Assembly: GCF_000820515.1 (NCBI RefSeq)
Contig: NZ_JXDG01000018.1
Span: 62,001-126,000 of the forward strand
Direction of reading: 5' to 3'
DNA length: 64,000 nucleotides
Origin: Pseudomonas batumici
Lineage (GTDB): Bacteria; Pseudomonadota; Gammaproteobacteria; Pseudomonadales; Pseudomonadaceae
In this document: positions 9,183-16,462 of the stretch, piece by piece
Layout of the letters: each line of letters begins with the position of its first letter
Position numbering within the stretch: the stretch's first letter is position 1
The notes under the pieces: generated by a model
Told to the model about the DNA's origin: nothing
Databases searched by the model: none
Seen by the model: only the letters and a program-made list of their open reading frames with translations
Program-made: the position numbers and the translations under genes

Positions 9183-9267
9183 TGTAGGAGCCGGCTTGCC
9201 GGCGATGAGGCCCTTGAGCCTTGTAGCGTCTATCCAGACGTCATCGCCAGCAAGCCGGCTCCTACAG
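9183..9267. repeat. REP inverted pair (BIME-like)
   Basis: Two head-to-head copies of the Pseudomonas REP unit: CTGTAGGAGCCGGCTTGCC at 9183 and its reverse complement ending at 9267, separated by about 35 nt. It sits between the convergent AI-2E transporter and EF-hand genes. Confidence 0.9.
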
Positions 9268-9276
9268 GAGGGTGGA

Positions 9277-10182
9277 TCAGGCCGCTGCGGCGGTGACGCT
9301 GCTGGTGCTGGTGCTGGTGCTGCTCTGGTCTGCGGTCTGGCTATTGAGGCTGACCATCAACCGACTCAACGCCTCGGCGATGTTCTCCTGGGCGGTCTGG
9401 CTGTTGCTGCCCGAACCCGTGCCCGTACCGGTGTTGCTGGTGCTGCTGGCACTGGCCAGGGCCTGGAGCAGCAGCGTCGTGGCGTTGAGGCTGCTGCTGG
9501 TGCTGCTTGTACTATCGGTGCTGCTGGTACTGCTGGTGCTGGCGGTGGTGCCAGTGGTGGAGCTGCTGGTCGAGCTGCCCTGCAAGGCGCTGGTCAATTC
9601 GGCCAGGCTGATGCTGCCGTCGCCATTGGTGTCCAGTTGGCTGAACAGGTCACTGGCGGATATCGAGGGTGGCGGTGGTGGCGGTTGATTCGCGGACAGG
9701 GCGGAGGCCAGTTCGCTGGTGCTGATGCTGCCGCTGTTGTCGGTGTCCAGGGCGCTGAACAGCGAGGCGCTGTCGGTGGTGATGCCGGCGTTGGTCAGCC
9801 CGGCAGCCAGTTCGCTGCTGCTTACGGAACCGTCACCGTCGGTGTCCAGGGCCTTGAGCAGGGCATCGGCCAGTTTAGTGTCGGGCGCCTGGTCGCCATG
9901 GGCGGGCGGCTTCATCGCCGACAGTTCGCTCAGGCTGAGGGTGCCGCTGCCGTCGGTGTCCAGCGAGTCGAAGTTCTGGCTCAGGTTATTGAGCAGTTTG
10001 CTGTCGCTGTTCTTTGACAGGGCCGCCTTCAGTTCATCCTTGCTGATGGAGCCGTCACCATCGGTGTCGAGCTTGGCGAGCAGCTGCTTCTGGAATTGTT
10101 GCTGGCGTTGCGTCGCCGTCGTGCTGCTGGTGTTGTAACCGGTATAGCTCGAGTAGTTGCTGACGCTACTGATCGTGCTCAT
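9277..10182 (-). CDS. EF-hand repeat calcium-binding protein
   Basis: A 301-residue protein with five canonical EF-hand loops of the form DTDGDGSIS..E at about residues 39-50, 75-86, 113-124, 146-157 and 184-195. All carry Asp/Asn at loop positions 1, 3 and 5 and Glu at 12. The N-terminus is Ser/Thr/Tyr-rich with no classical signal peptide. A PPPPPP linker separates loops 4 and 5, and residues 200-301 are a low-complexity Ser/Thr tail. The start at 10182 has GGGAG upstream (TTAGGGAGTGTGCAC). The long in-frame extension to 10722 is antisense to the kinase gene and is rejected. Calcium binding is a confident inference; the role is unknown, and the unstructured tail suggests a surface or secreted protein. 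Confidence 0.9.
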   Translation of the reverse strand: MSTISSVSNYSSYTGYNTSSTTATQRQQQFQKQLLAKLDTDGDGSISKDELKAALSKNSDSKLLNNLSQNFDSLDTDGSGTLSLSELSAMKPPAHGDQAPDTKLADALLKALDTDGDGSVSSSELAAGLTNAGITTDSASLFSALDTDNSGSISTSELASALSANQPPPPPPSISASDLFSQLDTNGDGSISLAELTSALQGSSTSSSTTGTTASTSSTSSTDSTSSTSSSLNATTLLLQALASASSTSNTGTGTGSGSNSQTAQENIAEALSRLMVSLNSQTADQSSTSTSTSSVTAAAA

Positions 10183-10295
10183 GTGCACACTCCCTAAGTG
10201 TTGGCAAAACCGATGGCGGTGCATCGGCCTGTGCAGCCTCCAAGGCCCAGGTGTCGTGGGTATGTGGGTTTTGTACCGGTTGTTACACAGAGCAC

Positions 10296-11204
10296 TCAGG
10301 CCCGGGGCAGGCAGACCACGGCGGTCAGGCCGCCGCCCGGGGTTTCTTCCAGGGTCAGTTCGCCGCCCAGGCGCTGGGCCGCTTCCCGGGCAATGGTCAT
10401 GCCCAGGCCGACGCCGCCGGAGTTGCGGTTGCGCGAGCCTTCCAGGCGATAGAAGGGTTCGAACACCGCCTCGCGCTTCTCCGCGGCAATCCCCGGACCA
10501 TGGTCGATGACCCGGATCAGCAGTTGCCGGCGGCTGTCTTCCAGGGTGATCAGGGCGTCCCCGGCATAGCGCAGGGCGTTGTCCAGCAGGTTGTTCAGGC
10601 ACGAGCGCAGCGCCATGGGTTGCACCAGCAAGGGTGCGCAATGGCCGCTGGCCAAGACCCGCGAGCCCAGGTCCTGGGCGTTTTCGCACAGCGACTCCAC
10701 CAGTGCCTGGACGTCCATCCATTGCATCGCCTCGCTGGTGCGCTGCTCATGCAGGTAGCTGAGGGTGGCGTCGAGCATTGCGATCATGTCATTCAGGTCC
10801 TGGCGCATCTGGCCCTGGAGCTTCAGGTCGTCGATCTGTTCGAGGCGCAGCTTGAGGCGCGACAGCGGGGTACGCAGGTCGTGGGACACGGCCCCGAGCA
10901 TGCGCCCGCGTTGTTGCACCTGTTCGCGGATGCGTTGCTGCATCAGGTTGAAGGTGTTGGCTGCCTGCCGTGCTTCACGCGGGCCGGTCTCATCCAGCGG
11001 GGGGCTGTTGAGGTCTTCGCTCAGGCGTTCGGCGGCGTCGCTCAGGCGCTGGATCGGCCGGGACAGCAACTTGGCGCCATACCAGGCGGCAATCACCAGG
11101 GAAATCATCTGGAACGTCAGCGGCACCAGCGGTCCGCCAAACCAGGGGCGGGGCGGACGATGCGGATGGGGCGGCGGGCTGTCCGGGTCGAAGTTGTCCA
11201 TCAT
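10296..11204 (-). CDS. sensor histidine kinase, 5'-truncated
   Basis: The 302 visible residues hold one transmembrane segment (about 25-46), a HAMP domain (LLSRPIQRLSDAAERLS), the H box MLGAVSHDLRTPLSR (His108), an N box (LNNLLDNALRYAG), and G boxes DHGPGIA and GGVGLGMTIARE. The catalytic core is complete. The first transmembrane helix and sensor loop are missing: the frame continues upstream only through a polyproline run and stops at TGA 11241-11243, where RHS sequence begins on the other strand. No response regulator gene adjoins. The ATG at 11204 is only the first available start, not a family-like one. A membrane-tethered but sensor-less kinase could still be made if it is transcribed. 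Confidence 0.82.
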   Translation of the reverse strand: MMDNFDPDSPPPHPHRPPRPWFGGPLVPLTFQMISLVIAAWYGAKLLSRPIQRLSDAAERLSEDLNSPPLDETGPREARQAANTFNLMQQRIREQVQQRGRMLGAVSHDLRTPLSRLKLRLEQIDDLKLQGQMRQDLNDMIAMLDATLSYLHEQRTSEAMQWMDVQALVESLCENAQDLGSRVLASGHCAPLLVQPMALRSCLNNLLDNALRYAGDALITLEDSRRQLLIRVIDHGPGIAAEKREAVFEPFYRLEGSRNRNSGGVGLGMTIAREAAQRLGGELTLEETPGGGLTAVVCLPRA

Positions 11205-11251
11205 GCCGGGAGGAGGCGGCGGCGGCGGAGGAGACGCTGCTCAATCCGTGG

Positions 11252-14200
11252 ATGGCGCTGCTGGATGAAACCCTGTTGCAGTTGGAGGGCAGCAACGAGC
11301 GTAGCGTGCAGGTCACGACCTTCACCTACCATGAGCTGTCGAGCGATCGCGTGCAATATGGCCGTCCGCTACGGGAAAGCGTGACCCTCAATGGGCGGAG
11401 CACCCACACCGATTACACCTATGCGCGCCTGCCCAGCCCCCTGGTCGGCGAAACCGTGCTGCGAACCACCCAGACCCTGAGCACCAGCTTTGATAAGGTC
11501 AGCAAAGTCATCGTCGAAGAGAGCTCGCTGCTCAATGGCCAGCTTCTACTGAGCAACGACGACAACGATGTACAGATCCGCAGCACCTACGATGTGCTCG
11601 GCCGGACGCTCAGCGAAACCGTGGCCCCGGGCGACCCGGACTATGAAGCCACGCGCCACTACAGCTACTTCCTGGTGTCCCAGCCGCAGCCGGCCGGGAC
11701 CCGGCAAAAGGCCGCGCAACTGCTGACCGACGTCAAGCAGGTGCAGACCCGCACCGAGTTCGACGGCCTTAACCGACCAGTGTATGAAGAACGCCAGGAT
11801 GTCGATAACCCGAGCCGGGCCGGTGCGTTTCGCCAGACCTACGCGGCCGAATACGACGGGCGCGGGCAGTTGCTCAGTGAAACCGAATACGACTGGCTGG
11901 AAGACCGGGACCTGGCCCTGACCACCCGTTTTGGCTACGACGACTGGGGTCAGCAGCGCAGCGAAACCACGCCCGATGGGGTGGTCACGGTGACAGAGGC
12001 CGACCCGATTGGCCAACGGCTACCCGATGGCCGTTTTTTGCCGACCTACAGCACTTGGCAACAAACCAGTGCCCTCGCCCCCCTGAAATATGGCCACAGC
12101 GTCACGCACCTGAACCTGTTCGAGAAACCGGACAAGATCATTCGCCTGACGACGCAGGGCCAATCGATCAGCGAGCAGCTCTATCATTATGATGGCCTGG
12201 GTCGTACGGTCGAGGAGATCGATGCCCTGGGGCACAGTACGTCGTACCGTTACGATGCCTTTGACCGGATGCTCGAAAGCACCCTGCCGGGCGGTGACCA
12301 GATTCTGCGCGGCTACGCCCTGCACAGCAGCGAGGAATGGCCTGAAACCCTGGATATCCAGCCGTTCAACCAGGCATCCCCGCAGGTTCGGGCGGGTGAA
12401 CAGCAGTTCGACGGCCTGGGCCGCCTGACCCGCTTCAAGGTCGGCACGCGACAGGAACACTATACCTATCAGGGCAGTCAGTCACAGGTCAGCGACCGGC
12501 TGACCGCCAGGGGTCATACCCTTCACTACGAGTACGCGCCCAATCTGGTGGAGTCGCCCATCAGCAGCGTCGCGCCGGATGAGCAGGCGAACTTTGACTA
12601 CGACCGCAAGAACGCGCGCTTGACCGCCTCCACAAATAATCTGGGTCGACGTGAGTACCACTACGACGGCAATCGCCAACTGAAGACGGAACACTGGATT
12701 GCCAATGGCAAGACCTGGACAACCACCTATCGGAACTCGCTGCGCGGTCGTCAACTGCATCGCCTGGAAGTCAGCGGTATCGCCACCCAATCCGAGCATG
12801 ACCAGGCAGGCCGACTGCGACAGGTGATCCAGGGCAATGTACAGAGTCACTTCTACTACGATGCGCTCTCCCGACCACAGCGCACCGTGAGCGAGGATCT
12901 CGCCACCGGCCGCCAGTTGGAAAGCCAACTGACCTATGACGATCATGGTCGCGAAACGCTGCGCACCCTCAAGCTCAGCGGCCATCCGACCCGCACCATC
13001 AGCCAGGAGTGGCAAGCCGACGACCAGTTGTGCAGTCGTCATCTGCAAATGGACGGCCGGAGCCTGCTGCACGAAACCTTCATCTATGATCCACGCGGCC
13101 GCCTGGTCCAGCATGATTGCGCGGGCAGCGACCTGCCGATGGATGCCTATGCCCAGGGCATTGTCCGCCAGCAGTTCAGGTTCGATGCGCTGGACAATAT
13201 GACCCGCTGCCTGACCACCTTCGCCGACACCAGCACGGATGAGGCCCGCTTTATCTATGACGCAGCGGACGCACCGTTCCTGCTGACCCGCGCAACACAC
13301 ACCCACCCCGCCTATCCTGGCAGCGTCAGCTTCACCTATGACGACGATGGCAATATGCTCAACGATGAACGGAACCGCCGGCTTTTCTATGACAGCCAGG
13401 GCCGTCTGCGCAAATATGAGGAGGCCGACGGTAGCGGACCACGTGAATATCATTACGATGGGCATGATCACCTGGTCAGCGACACCGCGGGTACGGACCC
13501 GGAAACCTTGCGGTTCTACCAGGGCACCCAACTGAGCAACACCGTGCAAGGCGCGATAAAGACCCAATTCCTCTATGGGCCGCAACCCCTGGGCCAGCAG
13601 CAGGCCGGGGACGCCTCGAAGACCCTGTTGTTGATGACCAACGCCAACCAGAGCGTCATTGCCGAAAGCCAGCAAGACACCCTGCGCAGTGCCGTCTACA
13701 GCGCCTATGGCCTGCCCAGCGGCGATACGTTGCAGAGCCCGCTGGCGTTCAACGGCGAGGCATGTGACGGCGGCACGGGTTGGTACCTGCTGGGCAACGG
13801 CTATCGGGCCTACAACCCGCAGCTTATGCGTTTTCACAGCCCGGATTCGCTCAGCCCGTTCGACAGCGGCGGTATCAATCCCTATAGCTATTGCCTGGGC
13901 AATCCGATCGCCTTCAGCGACCCCACGGGGCATAGCGTCGGCTTGGTCGACTGGCGTGAACCGCGACATGATGTCGAGAAGGCGATACTGATGGCCGCTG
14001 TTTTGCTGATTGTTGCGGGGGCCGGTTCGGTGGCTACCATCAACGCCTTGTCAGCCGTCTCGTTTGCCGCCGAAGCGGCTTCCGGTGCCCTCAACGTCCT
14101 CAGTACCGCCACTGGCCAGGCTCCCGCGCGAAGACTCTCCGATGCATTTGGCGGCCTATCGGCGGTGACAGGCATCGGCAGCGGTTTCGGAGGGGGGAAA

Positions 14201-14623
14201 GCAGTCCGCCCGATAGTACAGCCTCGATCGAGTGACGTGATACTTAAGCGGCCTGGGCCCAGGATAAAGACAAAGTGGCAGATGCCCTTACCCTGGGAGC
14301 CTTCTACTGGACCGCGCCCCAAAACACCTCTGGCCCCAGAGCTTGTTCCTGTTTCGCCTATCAATCCCACCCGCCCAATAAGCCCGGGGGGAGATGCCAT
14401 AGGCGCAAGTGTACCAATAGTTAACCCCAAGCCAGCTGAAGTAAAAACTATCCCTGCCAAAGTGTTTGAAACGACCGCTGGAGAAACAACGACAGCGAGT
14501 AGTAAAGTCAAAAAATGGCCAACGGTAATCCCAGATCACGCGTCACTGACCAATAACCGTTCGCCCGTAAATTACGGCACCGGCAACGCAGCCGTGAAAG
14601 TTACATCCGTAAGAGAAACATAA
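11252..14623 (+). CDS. RHS/YD-repeat protein, 5'-truncated, with variable C-terminus
   Basis: About 1120 residues of YD repeats (YHYDGLGRTVEEIDALGHST, FTYDDDGNMLNDE and similar) lead into the RHS-associated core with GWYLLGNGYRAYNPQLMRF, SPDSLSPFDSGGINPY and the terminal DPTGH near 13930. Family members form a hollow beta-cage that encloses a C-terminal toxin, which is released by self-cleavage after the core. Here the C-terminal part (about 229 residues) starts with a hydrophobic stretch (KAILMAAVLLIVAGAG) and ends in lower-GC sequence with no toxin fold I recognise. The 5' end is missing: the frame runs directly into the inverted kinase gene, without a signal peptide, the N-terminal part of the family, or a ribosome-binding site. 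The ATG at 11252 is nominal. No immunity-like gene follows. Confidence 0.85.
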   Translation: MALLDETLLQLEGSNERSVQVTTFTYHELSSDRVQYGRPLRESVTLNGRSTHTDYTYARLPSPLVGETVLRTTQTLSTSFDKVSKVIVEESSLLNGQLLLSNDDNDVQIRSTYDVLGRTLSETVAPGDPDYEATRHYSYFLVSQPQPAGTRQKAAQLLTDVKQVQTRTEFDGLNRPVYEERQDVDNPSRAGAFRQTYAAEYDGRGQLLSETEYDWLEDRDLALTTRFGYDDWGQQRSETTPDGVVTVTEADPIGQRLPDGRFLPTYSTWQQTSALAPLKYGHSVTHLNLFEKPDKIIRLTTQGQSISEQLYHYDGLGRTVEEIDALGHSTSYRYDAFDRMLESTLPGGDQILRGYALHSSEEWPETLDIQPFNQASPQVRAGEQQFDGLGRLTRFKVGTRQEHYTYQGSQSQVSDRLTARGHTLHYEYAPNLVESPISSVAPDEQANFDYDRKNARLTASTNNLGRREYHYDGNRQLKTEHWIANGKTWTTTYRNSLRGRQLHRLEVSGIATQSEHDQAGRLRQVIQGNVQSHFYYDALSRPQRTVSEDLATGRQLESQLTYDDHGRETLRTLKLSGHPTRTISQEWQADDQLCSRHLQMDGRSLLHETFIYDPRGRLVQHDCAGSDLPMDAYAQGIVRQQFRFDALDNMTRCLTTFADTSTDEARFIYDAADAPFLLTRATHTHPAYPGSVSFTYDDDGNMLNDERNRRLFYDSQGRLRKYEEADGSGPREYHYDGHDHLVSDTAGTDPETLRFYQGTQLSNTVQGAIKTQFLYGPQPLGQQQAGDASKTLLLMTNANQSVIAESQQDTLRSAVYSAYGLPSGDTLQSPLAFNGEACDGGTGWYLLGNGYRAYNPQLMRFHSPDSLSPFDSGGINPYSYCLGNPIAFSDPTGHSVGLVDWREPRHDVEKAILMAAVLLIVAGAGSVATINALSAVSFAAEAASGALNVLSTATGQAPARRLSDAFGGLSAVTGIGSGFGGGKAVRPIVQPRSSDVILKRPGPRIKTKWQMPLPWEPSTGPRPKTPLAPELVPVSPINPTRPISPGGDAIGASVPIVNPKPAEVKTIPAKVFETTAGETTTASSKVKKWPTVIPDHASLTNNRSPVNYGTGNAAVKVTSVRET

Positions 14624-14642
14624 ACCTATCCCGTATCACCCC

Positions 14643-14676
14643 GGTGACGTGCCGCCTGAAAAGGCCCCACGTCACC
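14643..14676 (+). terminator. inverted repeat after RHS gene
   Basis: GGTGACGTG (14643-14651) pairs perfectly with CACGTCACC (14668-14676) 20 nt after the RHS stop. A short C-rich tract rather than a T-run follows, so this is a possible terminator only. Confidence 0.4.
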
Positions 14677-15023
14677 GCTCCCCTCCGACAAAACACACTT
14701 ACTCTTCACTTCCGCCTGCCAGAGAACCGCCGAGATGGTTATGCCCGCCACTGCAAACGCTCATCCTACCGACAGCGGCGAAACTTCCCACAATACAAGT
14801 CTTTTACTCCCATATCCGACCTGTAAGAGAAATCCTTAAAGTCTGCCCCGCAATTCTTCGGGACTTCAGTAAAAAACCCTATGTCCCGGATTTGCCCGCC
14901 AAAACCTGCTCAAGCTGGCCCCAAAGCGGACAGCAGGCTTTACAAAGCGCTTGCAGGCAGTGCAGCAAACACAGACTGCCCGGCAAGAAAAATCTTACTT
15001 CCTCTTACAGGTTCAACCTTTCC
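14677..15023. other. gene-free stretch upstream of the fimbrial operon
   Basis: About 350 nt without a convincing gene. An open frame reaches the fimbrial subunit from 14649, but its codon use and composition (many Pro, Arg, Cys, Lys) do not look like protein. It probably holds the promoter and leader of the fimbrial operon; no clear promoter motif was identified. Confidence 0.5.
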
Positions 15024-15575
15024 ATGAAGCAATCCCTTTTGGCACTTCCCCTTGGCCTGCTGCTCGGCATGGCCGCCACTTCGGCCTTTGCCACCACCGG
15101 CACCATCAACTTCGAGGGGATGATCACCGACATCACCTGCCCGATTGAAATCATCAACCCGGAAACCGGCGCTCCGGGCAACCTGGTACGTCTGGGGCGG
15201 GTTTCCAAAAGCCTGTTCGCGGCCGTGGGCGACGAAGGCGGGCATCGTGATTTCGCCATGCGCGTCACCCCGGGCACCGGCTGCACCGCGCCGACCAAGG
15301 CCACCGTCAAGTTCACCGGCGTCCATGGCTCCACCGGCACCGGCAACACCCTACACGCCCTGCGTTCGGGCGGCGGCTATGCCAGTGGTCTGGGCTTGGC
15401 GATCAAGGACAACAAGGGCGCGCTGATCGGCTATGGCGTGGAATCCGCCGAGTACGCGCTGGATGAAAACGACCCTACCGATATGCTCTTTACCGCCGCC
15501 TACAAATCCACCCTGCCGGCGGTCGGCACCGGTGCCGCCCAGGTTGAAGTGGCCTTTGTCGTCAATATCACCTGA
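15024..15575 (+). CDS. fimbrial major subunit (pilin)
   Basis: A 183-residue secreted protein with signal peptide MKQSLLALPLGLLLGMAAT up to SAFATTG, then the subunit start TINFEGMITDITCPIEI. The two conserved cysteines of the immunoglobulin-like pilin fold are in ITCPIE and GTGCTAP. The C-terminal beta-zipper QVEVAFVVNIT has the alternating hydrophobic pattern recognised by the periplasmic chaperone. It is the first gene of a subunit-chaperone-usher-adhesin operon. The ATG at 15024 is fixed by the signal peptide; the longer upstream frame is not supported. Confidence 0.9.
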   Translation: MKQSLLALPLGLLLGMAATSAFATTGTINFEGMITDITCPIEIINPETGAPGNLVRLGRVSKSLFAAVGDEGGHRDFAMRVTPGTGCTAPTKATVKFTGVHGSTGTGNTLHALRSGGGYASGLGLAIKDNKGALIGYGVESAEYALDENDPTDMLFTAAYKSTLPAVGTGAAQVEVAFVVNIT

Positions 15576-15583
15576 TCTGCAAT

Positions 15584-15642
15584 CCCCCGGCGCCTGCCGG
15601 GGGCCTCGGCAAGCGCCTGGGCGCCCCTCGGGGGGCCCAGGC
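15584..15642 (+). promoter_or_regulatory. two intercistronic stem-loops between pilin and chaperone genes
   Basis: CCCCCGGC-gcct-GCCGGGGG (15584-15603) is a perfect 8-bp hairpin, and GCCTGGGC...GCCCAGGC (15615-15642) is a second GC-rich stem. Neither has a T-run. Their place directly after the major subunit suggests partial termination or protection of the pilin mRNA 3' end, so that pilin exceeds chaperone and usher. Confidence 0.5.
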
Positions 15643-15658
15643 CCAAGGTATCCGTTTT

Positions 15659-16426
15659 ATGCACAGCCTGAACACCTCCCCCGTCCTTTCCAAAGCGTTC
15701 GCCACCGGCCTGTTGATGCTTGGGCTGTTCGCCCAGATACCAGCCAGCCAGGCGGCCTTGAGCATCAATGGCACGCGCGTGGTCTTTGCCGGCGACCAGC
15801 GCAGCGTCGCGCTGGTCGTCAGCAATCCCAGCCAGCAGACCTATGCCGTACAGACCTGGATCAATACCGAACGCGACGACACCACCACCGCCGTACCCTT
15901 TATCGCCTCGCCACCGCTGTTCCGCCTGGATCCGGGCAAGGAGCAGCAGGTGCAGATCAATCGCCTGCCGAATGACTTGCCCCAGGACCGCGAATCGCTG
16001 TTCTTCTTCAATGTCCAGGAGATCCCGCAAGTCGAAACGCAGGAGGCCGATGTCCTGAGTATCGCCCTGCGCACGCGGATCAAGCTGTTCCATCGCCCCG
16101 CGGGGCTCAAGGACAACCCGAGGCAGCGCCTGCAGGACCTGCAATGGTCGATCCGGCAGATCGACGGCCAGGCGCATCTGGCCGTGCACAATCCGACGCC
16201 TTTTCATGTGTCCTTCCTGCGCATCGAGGTCAAGGGCAATGGTCGGCAACAGATCTTCAACAGCCCGGCCATGGCCTACCCGCTGTCCAGCCAGTCGTAC
16301 AAGCTGGATGCACTCAAGGTCGATGGAAGCAAGCCGGCCGCCGGACTGCAGGTGAGTTTCTCGGCGGTTGACGACTATGGCGCGCGTGTCACCCCGCCGC
16401 CCGTCGCGATTCAACCGCTTCCCTGA
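15659..16426 (+). CDS. periplasmic fimbrial chaperone (PapD family)
   Basis: A 255-residue exported protein: signal peptide to about residue 32 (IPASQAALSI), then two immunoglobulin-like domains. The first shows NGTRVVFAGDQRSVALVVSNPS, followed by PPLFRLDPGKEQQVQI and RESLFFFNVQEIP, the usual PapD-family blocks; the second carries KLFHRPAGL. It folds pilin subunits by donor-strand complementation and carries them to the usher. It lies 84 nt after the pilin gene, across two stem-loops, and 37 nt before the usher gene. Confidence 0.93.
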   Translation: MHSLNTSPVLSKAFATGLLMLGLFAQIPASQAALSINGTRVVFAGDQRSVALVVSNPSQQTYAVQTWINTERDDTTTAVPFIASPPLFRLDPGKEQQVQINRLPNDLPQDRESLFFFNVQEIPQVETQEADVLSIALRTRIKLFHRPAGLKDNPRQRLQDLQWSIRQIDGQAHLAVHNPTPFHVSFLRIEVKGNGRQQIFNSPAMAYPLSSQSYKLDALKVDGSKPAAGLQVSFSAVDDYGARVTPPPVAIQPLP

Positions 16427-16462
16427 CACGCCCCCGCGCGCCTTTATCGCTGGAAGACCACC

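Noticed and set aside
10183..10722. N-terminal extension of the EF-hand protein
   Set aside because: It overlaps the kinase gene in another frame, is Pro/Arg-rich, and a strong ribosome-binding site exists at the internal start 10182.
12482..13969. A minus-strand open frame of about 495 codons
   Set aside because: Antisense to the RHS gene; a by-product of its codon bias.
14649..15023. N-terminal extension of the fimbrial subunit
   Set aside because: The signal peptide starts at 15024; the upstream codons look non-coding.
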